DNA of 64,000 nt. It comes from Microcoleus sp. FACHB-61 (lineage in GTDB: Bacteria > Cyanobacteriota > Cyanobacteriia > Cyanobacteriales > Microcoleaceae). The first letter of the stretch is position 1, and every line of letters starts with the position of its first letter. The translations under genes and the position numbers were made by a program. Below, in pieces: positions 52,084 through 60,903 of this stretch. The notes below the pieces were generated by a model. That model ran no database searches, was not told the origin of the DNA, and saw only the letters and a program-made list of their open reading frames with translations. The stretch spans positions 33,444 through 97,443 of the forward strand of contig JACJNY010000036.1 in assembly GCA_014695295.1 (NCBI GenBank), in the 5' to 3' direction.

Positions 52084-52635
52084 ATGGGTTTTTGGAAAAA
52101 CTTATTTAGTAGTTCTGAGTCTGCCTCTGTACCCCAAACAGCGGATTTTGAGGAAGATGTGGCTGTTGGGTTAGGCGATCCGCTTTCCCCAACGTTTCGC
52201 AAACCCGCCAGCGGCAACGCTCGCATCTTTTTCAGTTGCGATCGGGACATTGACCTCTACGAACTCGAAGAACTTTGTAATGCAGTGGGTTGGTCCCGCC
52301 GTCCCCTGCGTAAAGTCAAAAAAGCTATTCAGCACAGCTTCCTAGTCGTCTCTATGTGGGAGATGCGGGGCAGCCAGCGACGGCTGGTGGGTTTCGCCAG
52401 AGCGACTTCAGACCATGCTTTTAATGCCACGCTTTGGGATGTGGTAGTTCATCCTGACTACCAGGGCAAAGGCATGGGCAAGGCGCTGATGAAATACATC
52501 ATTAAAAAACTCCGCAGTGAAGATATCAGCAACATTACCTTATTTGCTGACCCTCAGGTGGTGGATTTTTACCGCAATTTGGGCTTTATGTCCGATCCAG
52601 AGGGGATTAAAGGTATGTTTTGGTATCCAGATTAG
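52084..52635 (+). CDS. GNAT acetyltransferase of the Ycf52/NSI type
   Basis: The frame opens at 51964; the ATG at 52084 ([13 protein letters not shown]) is the likely start, giving 183 residues. GNAT motifs: [20 protein letters not shown], then [14 protein letters not shown] (motif A, acetyl-CoA pyrophosphate loop) and VDFYRNLGF (motif B). It is the cyanobacterial counterpart of the red-algal plastid ycf52 product and of the plant chloroplast NSI enzyme, which acetylates proteins including photosystem components. A second, more diverged GNAT lies at 57298. Confidence 0.88.
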   Translation: MGFWKNLFSSSESASVPQTADFEEDVAVGLGDPLSPTFRKPASGNARIFFSCDRDIDLYELEELCNAVGWSRRPLRKVKKAIQHSFLVVSMWEMRGSQRRLVGFARATSDHAFNATLWDVVVHPDYQGKGMGKALMKYIIKKLRSEDISNITLFADPQVVDFYRNLGFMSDPEGIKGMFWYPD

Positions 52636-52639
52636 CCCA

Positions 52640-52713
52640 TAGGTGCAGGTCGGCGTTGATTTGTTGAGGAAATACAATACAATATTGACGCTGCCAACAC
52701 CGACTGCACCTGT
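52640..52713. terminator. Long imperfect hairpin after the GNAT gene
   Basis: AGGTGCAGGTCGGCGTTG (about 52640-52657) pairs with CAACACCGACTGCACCT (52697-52713). It lies just after the GNAT stop, without a T run, so it may stabilise the mRNA end rather than terminate. Confidence 0.5.
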
Positions 52714-53026
52714 GCGCTGCGGTCAGTTACGCTTGGATGTATCCCGCCAGCAGGGCAGTTATAAAGCTGTGCAAGTATTGTCAGTCGATTTGAGAGTTGA
52801 GACTTCGGCGAGCGCTCAGTCTCGCCGTCGAGTCGCCCTCAATCGAACTATTTGAGATTTGAGATTTATTCCACAGATGAATCTGGGAGCTTGAACTAGG
52901 GTCTAAAATTGTGGGAGGCTCACGACAGGAGCCGGGGGCTTGTATCCGTTTTTGGGTGGGGTCAAACCGCACAACCTGAAAAAAACTTCGCCTTAGCTGC
53001 ATGGAGAGCTAAATATTTAAAAAAGC

Positions 53027-53056
53027 TTGACAAGCTAGCGGTTTTGTGCGTTAATT
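53027..53056 (+). promoter_or_regulatory. Candidate promoter of tRNA-Pro
   Basis: TTGACA at 53027-53032 is followed after 18 bases by TTAATT at 53051-53056, and the tRNA begins 25 bases further on. The -10 match is weak. Confidence 0.35.
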
Positions 53057-53081
53057 GTTAGAGGTTAGCTAACGATAACAC

Positions 53082-53155
53082 CGGGATGTAGCGCAGCTTG
53101 GTAGCGCGCCTGCTTTGGGAGCAGGATGTCGCAGGTTCAAATCCTGTCATCCCGA
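53082..53155 (+). tRNA. tRNA-Pro (anticodon TGG)
   Basis: A full cloverleaf of 74 bases: acceptor CGGGATG/CATCCCG, D stem GCGC/GCGC, anticodon stem CCTGC/GCAGG with loop TTTGGGA (anticodon TGG), T stem GCAGG/CCTGT with loop TTCAAAT, discriminator A. The C1-G72 pair is usual for bacterial tRNA-Pro. CCA is not encoded. Confidence 0.97.
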
Positions 53156-53303
53156 TCGCAAAATGTTAATAATAGATTGAAGCACAAACTGCCTCTGATG
53201 TTTACATTTGGTCAAAATGAAAACCGAGGCAGTTTTTGCCGATCGTGTGAAAGCGCGAGTCTGTGCGTTAATGTGTTTCAGGATCGCTCCTGATGGAAAA
53301 AAC

Positions 53304-54200
53304 ATGAAATCATTAGTTCGTTTGGGCGCAATATTGGGAATTGTCGGCAGCACTCTGCTGGGCCCCTCCCCAATTGGCAAGATGTCTGCACTGGCAATCC
53401 CCGAGCCGCAGATTTTGGAAAAGTTGCGCTCGGTGCCGGTATTTACGATTACAGACGCTCAGGGTACACCCCTAGTCAATTCTGTTCCCAAACAAGGTCA
53501 GGGTCAAAGCGGCAATGCTTCGGTGGCAGGAATTTTTATCAGCCAGAAGGATGCTCAAGCTTATGTCGAGCAACTGAAAACTAGAAACCCTCAGTTGGCG
53601 GCTTCGGTGCGCGTGACGCTGGTGACGCTGGGGGACATTTACGAGATTTCTCGAGCTAATAAAGACAAGCCGAATGATGAGCTGGTATTTGACTATATCC
53701 CGGCTCCGCAGCAAGTTGAGTCGGCGAAAACGGTGCTACGGCAAACTGGACAACAAGTTAATGAGTTCGACGGAGTGCCTCTTTTCTATGCCAGAAGCGT
53801 TCCAGAAAATGGTGTTTTGACCTTTCAGCGGGGTCAGGAAGAGGTGATTCCGCTGTTTTTTAACAAGGAGGAATTGCAGTCAGCGCTGGAGCGCTTCAAG
53901 CAGCAGCAGCCGAATGTAACTGCCACAATGAAGATTGAGGTGGTGAATTTGGAGAGCGTTTTGGAAGCTTTGCGAACTGAGAACGACCCGTTTTTGACCC
54001 AAATGATTTTGATTCCGTCGCGGGAGTCGGTGGAATTTGTGCGATCGCTCCAACCTGCTGGTGCTGGCCAAAATCCACAGCTTGCTCCGAATCAAACTCG
54101 ACCGGCTCCAGCCACTCCGGCTCCAGCTCGGCCAGCTCCAGCCACTCCGGCTCCAGCTCGGCCGGCTCCAGCTCCGGCTCCAGCTCGACCGGCTCGCTAA
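53304..54200 (+). CDS. Tic22-like periplasmic protein with Pro-Ala tail
   Basis: The start at 53208 adds 32 residues without a family match; the ATG at 53304 (MKSLVRLGAILGIVGSTLL) begins a signal peptide, giving 298 residues. Tic22 features are two related halves: VPVFTITDAQGTPLV with FISQKDAQAYVEQLK, and VPLFYARS with PLFFNKEELQSALERFK. Cyanobacterial Tic22 is a thylakoid/periplasmic chaperone thought to help outer-membrane protein delivery to Omp85. The last about 35 residues are a PAPARPAPATPAPARPAP repeat encoded by a DNA repeat. Starts 148 bases after tRNA-Pro. Confidence 0.88.
   Translation: MKSLVRLGAILGIVGSTLLGPSPIGKMSALAIPEPQILEKLRSVPVFTITDAQGTPLVNSVPKQGQGQSGNASVAGIFISQKDAQAYVEQLKTRNPQLAASVRVTLVTLGDIYEISRANKDKPNDELVFDYIPAPQQVESAKTVLRQTGQQVNEFDGVPLFYARSVPENGVLTFQRGQEEVIPLFFNKEELQSALERFKQQQPNVTATMKIEVVNLESVLEALRTENDPFLTQMILIPSRESVEFVRSLQPAGAGQNPQLAPNQTRPAPATPAPARPAPATPAPARPAPAPAPARPAR
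54095..54197 (+). repeat. In-frame tandem repeat coding Pro-Ala tail of the Tic22-like protein
   Basis: GGCTCCAGCCACTCCGGCTC and CCAGCTCGGCCAGCTCCAGC units recur in steps of 6, 9 and about 33 bases, so tail length can vary without a shift of frame. Confidence 0.85.
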
Positions 54201-54282
54201 TAGTTAGCCAGCAGTCATCAGTCATCAGTTATCAGTCATTAATTAGTAGGTTGGGTTTCTCGACTCAACCTACTATTTACGA

Positions 54283-54335
54283 ATTAACAATTAGCAATTA
54301 ACAATTAGCAATTAGCAATTAGCAATTAGCAATTA
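54283..54335 (+). repeat. AGCAATT heptamer repeat
   Basis: About six AGCAATT/AACAATT units end 13 bases before the prmC start. CAGTCAT units lie just before, at 54210-54240. Confidence 0.85.
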
Positions 54336-54347
54336 TTACAAAATCTT

Positions 54348-55235
54348 ATGTTAGTTTCTGGTTTAGAGGTTTGGCAGTGGATGAATCAAGCTAAAACCGA
54401 GGCGAGATCCTCTGACATTCCCCTAGCAGAAATCGACTGGCTGCTGCAAGAGCTGGCTGGTTTGGATAGGTTGGCTCTGCGTTTGGAGTCGTTTAAAGAT
54501 TTGCCAAAAGTTGAATTAAAGCTGTCTTTATCTGAACTTGCTCAATTGTGGCAGCGGCGCTTGCAAGAACGGGTGCCGGTGCAGTATTTAACGGGAGTTG
54601 CACATTGGCGGCATTTTTCGCTCAAAGTAACGCCGGCGGTGCTAATTCCGCGTCCTGAAACGGAATTGCTGATCGATTTGGCTGTGGAAGCTGTTAAAAG
54701 CTATGGTGTCAATCCCAAATCGCATTGGGTGGATTTGGGGACGGGCAGCGGCGCGATCGCGATCGGCTTGGCTTCTGCGTTGACAAATGCTAGGGTTTAT
54801 GCAGTAGATTGCAGTTCGGAAGCTTTGGCAGTTGCTCGACTGAATGCTGAGAATTTGGGTTTGGGAGCGCGAATTAATTTTTATCAAGGTTTGTGGTGGG
54901 AACCGCTAGCATTTCTTAAAGGTCAAGTCAGCGGAATGGTGTCTAACCCCCCTTACATCCCCAGCAGCACAGTGCTGACTCTGGAACCGGAAGTTGTTCG
55001 ACACGAACCTCATCTGGCCTTAGACGGCGGTTTGGACGGGTTAGATTGCATCCGGCATTTGGTAGAAACGGCTCCCGATTATTTAGAACCTGGGGGAGTT
55101 TGGTTGGTTGAGATGATGGCGGGACAAGCTGAGGCGGTAGCTGATATGCTGCAAAGTCACGGGAGTTACGGTCAAGTTCAGATATTTTCGGATTTAGCAG
55201 GAATCGATCGGTTTGCCTTAGCCTACCGTCTTTAG
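54348..55235 (+). CDS. prmC: Release factor glutamine methyltransferase PrmC (HemK)
   Basis: It methylates the Gln of the GGQ motif in peptide-chain release factors. The 295-residue protein has the helical N domain (1-110, with QERVPVQYLTGVAHWRHFS) and a SAM-binding domain with LIPRPETELLIDLA, WVDLGTGSGAIAIGLA and the NPPYIP active-site loop near 203. A tsaC gene follows after 53 bases, and then a kinase-like gene, forming a likely operon. Confidence 0.95.
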   Translation: MLVSGLEVWQWMNQAKTEARSSDIPLAEIDWLLQELAGLDRLALRLESFKDLPKVELKLSLSELAQLWQRRLQERVPVQYLTGVAHWRHFSLKVTPAVLIPRPETELLIDLAVEAVKSYGVNPKSHWVDLGTGSGAIAIGLASALTNARVYAVDCSSEALAVARLNAENLGLGARINFYQGLWWEPLAFLKGQVSGMVSNPPYIPSSTVLTLEPEVVRHEPHLALDGGLDGLDCIRHLVETAPDYLEPGGVWLVEMMAGQAEAVADMLQSHGSYGQVQIFSDLAGIDRFALAYRL

Positions 55236-55255
55236 GTTTCAAGAATATGTCGCAA

Positions 55256-55284
55256 TTCTAAAATCTAAAATCTAAAATCTAAAA
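55256..55284 (+). repeat. AAAATCT heptamer repeat
   Basis: Four head-to-tail TCTAAAA units lie between prmC and tsaC, ending four bases before the tsaC start. Confidence 0.85.
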
Positions 55285-55288
55285 TGGC

Positions 55289-55882
55289 ATGACACAAGTT
55301 TCGATAAATGCCCTAGTTCAAGGGGCAATTTCTGGCAATCATATCGTCAGTTTTCCTACAGATACTGTACCCGCTTTGGCTGCGCGTCCCGATCGCTCGG
55401 AGTTGATTTTTGCAGCTAAACGCCGCAGTCAAGACAAACCGCTGATTTTGATGGCAGCATCGGCCCAGGCTTTATGGCCTTACGTGCAGGGGAGTCCAGC
55501 AGAGTTAAAGTTGTGGCAGCAAGTGGCCGAATCCTATTGGCCGGGGGCGTTAACTTTGGTGCTGCCGGCTTCGGCCAAAGTCCCGGCGGCCATGAATTCG
55601 ATCGACCCGAGTACAATAGGGCTACGAGTGCCTAACCTTCGCCTTGCCCTAAAGATTCTAGAGCAGACAGGCCCTTTGGCTACCACCAGTGCCAATTTAT
55701 CCGGCCAGCCGCCTCTGGAGTCGGTGGCAGAAATTGAGGCTCAGTTTCCGGAAGTCTTGACATTAGTTCCTTCTGAATTAGCAACAGCGACAATAGCTTC
55801 GAGTTTGCCTTCCACTGTGGCTAAATGGACTGGTAGCGATTGGGAAATATTGCGACAAGGCGCTATCGAGTTAGAATGCTAA
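55289..55882 (+). CDS. tsaC: L-threonylcarbamoyladenylate synthase (TsaC/Sua5 type)
   Basis: It makes threonylcarbamoyl-AMP for the t6A37 modification of tRNAs that read ANN codons. The 197-residue protein is a single YrdC domain with HIVSFPTDTVPALAARPD, KRRSQDKPLILM, YWPGALTLVLP and GPLATTSANLSGQPP, all family motifs. It lacks the extra C-terminal domain of Sua5. It is the middle gene of prmC-tsaC-kinase. Confidence 0.93.
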   Translation: MTQVSINALVQGAISGNHIVSFPTDTVPALAARPDRSELIFAAKRRSQDKPLILMAASAQALWPYVQGSPAELKLWQQVAESYWPGALTLVLPASAKVPAAMNSIDPSTIGLRVPNLRLALKILEQTGPLATTSANLSGQPPLESVAEIEAQFPEVLTLVPSELATATIASSLPSTVAKWTGSDWEILRQGAIELEC

Positions 55883-55907
55883 AAGCTAAACTCCAAGGCA
55901 AAGCAAT

Positions 55908-56843
55908 ATGGCGCCGATCGGCTGGAGCGACTTTATATATTTAGGTATGGGACTGGGGCTGGGTTTGGGAAGCAGTTTGATTTGGCGCCTGCGGCAACAA
56001 AGCCCGCAACAGCCCGAACCTGCGCCCAAAGTGCCGCCACCTCCTCAAGAAATTCACTTAGAGAAGTTTGATGCCCTTTCCGAGCAACTTAAGCAAACTC
56101 AATTGGCTTATCAGATGGCATCGGAGATGAGCAAATTTAAGGCGGGTTTTTTGGCTCGAACTTCTCACGAGTTGCGATCGCCCCTGAGCACTATGATTGG
56201 TACGCTGCAATTAATTCTCTCGGATTTGTGCGACGATCCTGCTGAGGAACGAGAGTTTGTCGAGCAAGCTCACGTCGCGGCACTCAAACTGGTGAAATTG
56301 ATTGATGAAATTATCTCTGTTGCTAAAACTGAACACGGCACTGACAGGATGGATATTGAGCCGATTCAGTTAGCTAAGGTTTTTGACGAGGTTGATGATT
56401 TAACTTACTTGCAAGCTGCTAATCGCGGCATTCGTTTGGAGATATTGCCACCCGATCCTGGGATTTATGTATTGGCAGATTTGCCGAGGTTTAGGCAAGT
56501 TTTAGTCAATTTGGTAGATACTGCTGTTGCTCAGATGGAGGAGGGGAGTATTTCTGTTTCTGCGCATTCTTCGCCGGAATCTGGATACGTTCACATTTGG
56601 GTGGACGATCAGCGTTCAGTTAGTGCTTGGAGCGAGTCTTGGGATTTGCTGAAGCAGGATTTGGAGTGTGATGCTACTAAGAGCAGCGATAATTCTCAGG
56701 TGTCTTCTGGAATGAGGTTATTGATGAATCAGACTCTTTTAAGTTTGATGAGCGGAAAGTTGGAGGTTCTGGCCGTGCCTTCTGAGTCCGAAGAGTGCAA
56801 TTTTAACCGGACTCAGTGTTCTATTCCTTTGGCAAATTCGTGA
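55908..56843 (+). CDS. HisKA-domain protein with degenerate ATPase domain
   Basis: The 311-residue protein has one N-terminal membrane helix (about 8-28), a Pro-rich linker and coiled coil, and a clear HisKA motif with the phospho-His (FLARTSHELRSPLSTMIG, near 88). The ATP-binding half is damaged: the N box is VLVNLVDTAVAQ instead of NLxxNA, the expected DxGxG is replaced by IWVDDQRSVS and no GxGxGL lid is seen. It may be a pseudo-kinase that dimerises with or accepts phosphate from another kinase. It follows tsaC by 25 bases. Confidence 0.82.
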   Translation: MAPIGWSDFIYLGMGLGLGLGSSLIWRLRQQSPQQPEPAPKVPPPPQEIHLEKFDALSEQLKQTQLAYQMASEMSKFKAGFLARTSHELRSPLSTMIGTLQLILSDLCDDPAEEREFVEQAHVAALKLVKLIDEIISVAKTEHGTDRMDIEPIQLAKVFDEVDDLTYLQAANRGIRLEILPPDPGIYVLADLPRFRQVLVNLVDTAVAQMEEGSISVSAHSSPESGYVHIWVDDQRSVSAWSESWDLLKQDLECDATKSSDNSQVSSGMRLLMNQTLLSLMSGKLEVLAVPSESEECNFNRTQCSIPLANS

Positions 56844-57014
56844 AGAAGGAAGTTCGGCCACGCGCATCTCACTTTTGCACCCAAGCTAGAAATTGGAGGC
56901 AGGAGACAGGAGCCAGGAGCCAGGAGGAAAGAGGAAGAAGGAAGGAGCCAGAAGAAGTGTTTTTACAAATATGAGATGCTCCCGTTCGGCCACGAGCAAT
57001 GTACGGGATGTAAC

Positions 57015-57135
57015 TGAGATATTGCACCATTGTAAGCAACAGGCAAGATGCCTGTTCCACAAGAGATGAATTTTCTTGTGGAACAGGCATCTTGCCTGTT
57101 CATAAAAGGCTAATTGAGAATGGTGCAACATATGA
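57015..57135. mobile_element. MITE copy 5, 121 bp, perfect 8 bp target duplication
   Basis: The left end TGAGATATTGCACCATTGTA and the reversed right end TCATATGTTGCACCATTCTC are inverted repeats. The flanks GATGTAAC (57007-57014) and GATGTAAC (57136-57143) are identical. Inside are two facing AACAGGCAAGATGCCTGTT hairpins. The rest of the gap 56844-57297 holds purine-rich AGGAAG repeats and an AAGGTGCGCATTGCGCACCTT palindrome. Confidence 0.82.
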
Positions 57136-57297
57136 GATGTAACGGAGGTCGGGAAGAGGGCAACAGATTTAACGGAGGTCGGGAAGAGGGAAGAGGGAAG
57201 ATGAAATATGGAAATTATTGCTCGGGAGTAAGGTGCGCATTGCGCACCTTACATTTAAGAGATTTTGAGGGAATTTGGGTGCAAGTTTTGTGCTTAT

Positions 57298-57786
57298 TTA
57301 ACAATTAGCCGTTAGCAATTCGCTCTTGCTAATTTCTAATTCGACATTCTCTTCTAAAAGCTGATTTTCAAGTACCATTGTGGTGCTAGCGTTTGGCTGA
57401 AAACCGATGCGCTCGTAAAAGCTTTGTTTGTAAGTTGTCATCAGGTAAACTCGCTCTACTCGGCACATTCGAGGGTGACTCAAGACGGTTTGCACTAATT
57501 TGCGGCCGAGTCCTGCACCTTGGTAATCCGGGTGAATGGCGACATCCCAGATGGTGGCTCGATAGATGCCGTCTGAGGTGGCTCTGGCAAAGCCGATCGC
57601 CCGTGAGCCGTCCCAAACTGTAACAACTGGTTCGCTGTTGGCGATCGCAATTTCCCAATCTTCTATCTTGCGTTCCCTTGCCCAAAAGGCCGCTGCTTTA
57701 AATAGTTCTTGGATTTGTGCGATGTCTGCGCGAGCGCAACCTATACAAAATTGAATGTGACTGGAATCTTTAGTCGTTGATTTCAT
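57298..57786 (-). CDS. GNAT-family acetyltransferase, second Ycf52-like copy
   Basis: The 162-residue protein has GNAT motifs similar to the gene at 52084: [20 protein letters not shown], then HPDYQGAGLGRKLV, and SFYERIGF. The N-terminal half (CARADIAQIQELFKAAAFWA) fits the usual first helices. The acetyl acceptor is unknown; the similarity suggests a protein or small-amine acetyltransferase of the same subfamily. The downstream end abuts heptamer repeats (AACAATTAGC). Confidence 0.88.
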   Translation of the reverse strand: MKSTTKDSSHIQFCIGCARADIAQIQELFKAAAFWARERKIEDWEIAIANSEPVVTVWDGSRAIGFARATSDGIYRATIWDVAIHPDYQGAGLGRKLVQTVLSHPRMCRVERVYLMTTYKQSFYERIGFQPNASTTMVLENQLLEENVELEISKSELLTANC

Positions 57787-58298
57787 GCTCTATCTGCCTT
57801 CAATTTCTATCTAAAGTGTGTTACTTTTACTGTCTTAGCGGGTATAGTGATTTTGCTTGGGAACAATCAATGATTTAATTCCCGATTTACAAAACTATTT
57901 TTATTGATACATATTCTCTAACTAATTTCGGTGATTATTAATACTTTTTGGGGTAATTTTGTAAAAAAGTCTTGGAGTCAAAATTCCCAACTTACAACTC
58001 ATACCATGTGAGATTTTAGATTTTATATTTTAAATAGGGAAGGACTGATTTTGTATAGGTATGGAGTTAGTCTACAGAGAAACTGAGTTTTTTGATAGCA
58101 ATACTTCGTTACAGCTCACCCAAACTGTAAAAACCCGGTTTCGAGGCGTCGTCCATCGGTAAGCGAGAGCTTTTAGGGTGCGTAATGGCTGCTCAAAAAT
58201 CATCTATCGAGAGAGGTATTGACTCCACAATCACATCCGAAGATTGTGCTGTGGAGTCAATTCTCTAATCTCTAATCTCTAATCTCTAATCGAGTGAA
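57787..58298. other. Gap with heptamer repeat, no gene seen
   Basis: The 512-base gap holds GATTTTAGATTTTATATTTT near 58015 and four TCTCTAA units at 58263-58290 just after the hemB stop. No coding or RNA signature is recognised. Confidence 0.6.
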
Positions 58299-59282
58299 TC
58301 AGTTTTTCAGCCAGCGGGCGGCGTCTTTGGCGTGATAAGTCAAAATCAAATCAGTACCAGCACGCTTGAATCCTGTCAAAGTTTCCATCACTACTCTTTC
58401 TTCGTCTATCCAACCGTTGAGGGCGGCGGCTTTCACCATCGCATATTCTCCAGAAACGTTGTAAGCAGCAACTGGCAGGTTAGTTGCTTCCTTCACGCGC
58501 CAGATGATGTCCATGTAAGCTAAAGCGGGTTTAACCATGAGCATATCTGCGCCTTCGGCAATGTCGAGAGCAATTTCTTTAAGAGCTTCGCGGCCGTTTC
58601 CTGGGTCCATTTGATACGTGCGCCGATCGCCAAATTGCGGAGCAGAATCGGCCGCATCCCGGAAGGGGCCATAATAAGCTGAGGCGTATTTTGCCGCGTA
58701 AGACATGATGGGAATATCTTCAAATCCAGCAGAGTCCAATCCTTCGCGAATTGCTCCGACAAAACCGTCCATCATTCCCGAAGGTGCGATAATATCTGCA
58801 CCGGCTTTAGCTTGAGCAACGGCGGTTTTCTTGAGCAATTCTAGTGTGGGATCGTTCAATACGCGACCGCTTAAATCTCCGACTTCCAAATAGCCGCAGT
58901 GACCGTGACTGGTATATTCGCACAGACAAGTATCGACCATGACGATTAAATCTGGTACGGCTTTTTTAACTGCTTCGGTCGCTTGTTGGACGATGCCGCA
59001 GTCGTGCCAAGCACCTGTAGCGTCTGTATCTTTGTCTGCGGGAATGCCGAATAAAATAATCGCGGGAATGCCGAGGTCGTAGACTTCTTTTGCTTCTTCT
59101 ACTATTTTGTCTACCGATAGCTGGTAGACTCCGGGCATCGATTTAACTTCTTTGGCAAAAGCTTCCCCCGGTACGGCAAATAGAGGGTAAATTAAATCGC
59201 TGGTTGTCAAGATATTTTCGCGTACCATCCGGCGGAGTTGGGGATGGTTGCGGAGGCGGCGGGGGCGGTGAGTTGGAAACAT
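58299..59282 (-). CDS. hemB: Delta-aminolevulinic acid dehydratase (porphobilinogen synthase)
   Basis: It condenses two 5-aminolevulinate molecules to porphobilinogen for haem, chlorophyll and bilins. The 327-residue protein shows the Cys-rich metal site ([17 protein letters not shown], pointing to a zinc-type enzyme), the first Schiff-base Lys in [18 protein letters not shown] and the second in [16 protein letters not shown]. It is complete with the N-terminal arm ([14 protein letters not shown]). Single gene with no other tetrapyrrole gene nearby. Confidence 0.97.
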   Translation of the reverse strand: MFPTHRPRRLRNHPQLRRMVRENILTTSDLIYPLFAVPGEAFAKEVKSMPGVYQLSVDKIVEEAKEVYDLGIPAIILFGIPADKDTDATGAWHDCGIVQQATEAVKKAVPDLIVMVDTCLCEYTSHGHCGYLEVGDLSGRVLNDPTLELLKKTAVAQAKAGADIIAPSGMMDGFVGAIREGLDSAGFEDIPIMSYAAKYASAYYGPFRDAADSAPQFGDRRTYQMDPGNGREALKEIALDIAEGADMLMVKPALAYMDIIWRVKEATNLPVAAYNVSGEYAMVKAAALNGWIDEERVVMETLTGFKRAGTDLILTYHAKDAARWLKN

Positions 59283-59585
59283 AATGTTTTTTTTACGGTA
59301 GATAAAGCCCTGCTTTCTAGGACTCGCGGCGTTTCTTTAAAAGTCTAGAGCTTATTGTTGGCCGATCGCCCTTTACATAAGTAAACTTCTGTAAAACCCG
59401 CGATGTCCATTGTTCGCAGTCAGGAATGCAAGTCCTTTCGAGCCTTTCCCGTTCCCAGACACAGCCTTAACGGTGCTTCTTGGATCGGTTGGTACGGATA
59501 TCTCGCTGGCTTCACACCTGTAACCAGGCTGCCCAGAAGCGAGAATAAACTGTAAATTATAAATGTATCGAATAGTAACGGTCTT

Positions 59586-60569
59586 ATGTACAAGCAACTA
59601 ATTTCAAAGATGAAACCCCTTTTGAAACCACTATTCGCGATCGGTCTGGTACTGACGCTAGTCCTCAGTAACGCTGACGGAGCTCTGGCGGCCCGCAGCG
59701 GAGGACGCATCGGCGGCGGATCTTTTAGAGCTCCGGCGCGCAGTTACTCATCGCCGAGCCGCACTTACGCCCCGTCGGGAGGCGGTTACTATCCGGGCGG
59801 CGGCTTTGGCGGCGGCTTCGGTTTCCCGTTCTTGTTGCCGTTTTTTGGCTTTGGGGGCGGATTTGGCGGTCTGTTCTCGATTTTGATTTTTATCTCTATC
59901 GCTAATTTCCTCGTCCAAAGCTTCCGCCGCGCCGGGGGTTCAACTGACGAACTCGGCAACAGCGCTCCGACTACCACCGTATCTGTCGCCCGCTTGCAAG
60001 TTGGTTTGCTAGCAGAGGCTCGCGGTTTGCAAGCCGAACTCGACTCCCTAGCGCGAAAAGCGGATACCGATACAGCGGCCGGTCGCGCTCAAGTGCTGCA
60101 AGAATCTACTCTGGCGCTGTTGCGGCATCCTGAATACTGGGTTTACGCGGGCGCTGAATCTGTGCAAACTCGCTTGGAAGCAGCCGAAGCTAAGTTTAAT
60201 CAACTTTCTTTGGCAGAACGCAGTAAATTTACTGAAGAAACGCTCTCGAATTATAACAATCAGCTCCGGCAAGCAGGGAGCAGCAATATTCTGCCAGGTT
60301 TGCAAGAAAATGGCGCGCTGGTTGCTTCTGATTTGAATTCAGATCCCGGGGAATTTATTGTGGTGACGCTGATTGTCGGTACTCAAGGCAAATTGCAATT
60401 GCCAGCAGTGAAAAACTCTGAAGATTTGCGCCAAGCTTTGCGCCAGATTGGGGGAGTATCAAGCGAGCAGTTGCTGGCGGTTGAGGTGCTGTGGACTCCT
60501 CAAGCCAACGGCGACACTTTGACTGCTGACGATATGTTGGCCGGCTATCCTGATTTGCGATCGATCTAG
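59586..60569 (+). CDS. DUF1517 membrane protein
   Basis: An N-terminal signal or anchor (MKPLLKPLFAIGLVLTLVL) is followed by a Gly/Ser/Tyr-rich stretch (GGGYYPGGGFGGGFGF, about 60-85), a second hydrophobic segment (LFSILIFISIANFLVQSF) and a soluble C-terminal domain (120-327) with VSVARLQVGLLAEARGLQ and VVTLIVGTQGKLQLP. DUF1517 proteins occur in cyanobacteria and chloroplasts and are of unknown function. The start may be Met9 (59610). The upstream gap 59283-59585 shows no other gene. Confidence 0.88.
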   Translation: MYKQLISKMKPLLKPLFAIGLVLTLVLSNADGALAARSGGRIGGGSFRAPARSYSSPSRTYAPSGGGYYPGGGFGGGFGFPFLLPFFGFGGGFGGLFSILIFISIANFLVQSFRRAGGSTDELGNSAPTTTVSVARLQVGLLAEARGLQAELDSLARKADTDTAAGRAQVLQESTLALLRHPEYWVYAGAESVQTRLEAAEAKFNQLSLAERSKFTEETLSNYNNQLRQAGSSNILPGLQENGALVASDLNSDPGEFIVVTLIVGTQGKLQLPAVKNSEDLRQALRQIGGVSSEQLLAVEVLWTPQANGDTLTADDMLAGYPDLRSI

Positions 60570-60903
60570 TGAGCAAGACTGGGCGCGGAGCATTGTCTGC
60601 CGCGCCCCATCCCGCCGCCAAGCTGTGCGGGCGAACCCAATTCCCTTTGAGACGCAACTTTCACGGGATATTGTTGATGCCGATCGACTTAAAAAAGATT
60701 GTTTAACAAATGCTACTATTGAGGGATCATGATTCAGTTTGATGTATCTTCTGCTATTGCCAAGGCCGACCCTCGAAAAGTTTTGCCCAGAAGTTAGGCA
60801 GGATAAAAAAAACTGATTGAGTGAAGAGTTACTGCTTCGGAAGAAGTTGCGACCGGGTGTACTCTAAATTTTATAGAAAAAAGAAGCATCGGGAGTTCAA
60901 CTT
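60570..60903. other. Leader region of the cNMP-binding gene, no gene seen
   Basis: This 334-base stretch has no coding signature. GCCCAGAAGTTAGGC is a weak hairpin near 60783. The final 20 bases before the next start are purine-rich (GAAGCATCGGGAG). Confidence 0.4.

Noticed and set aside
59420..59710. Minus-strand frame of 96 codons before the DUF1517 gene
   Set aside because: It overlaps the start and signal peptide of DUF1517 in antisense and lacks support.
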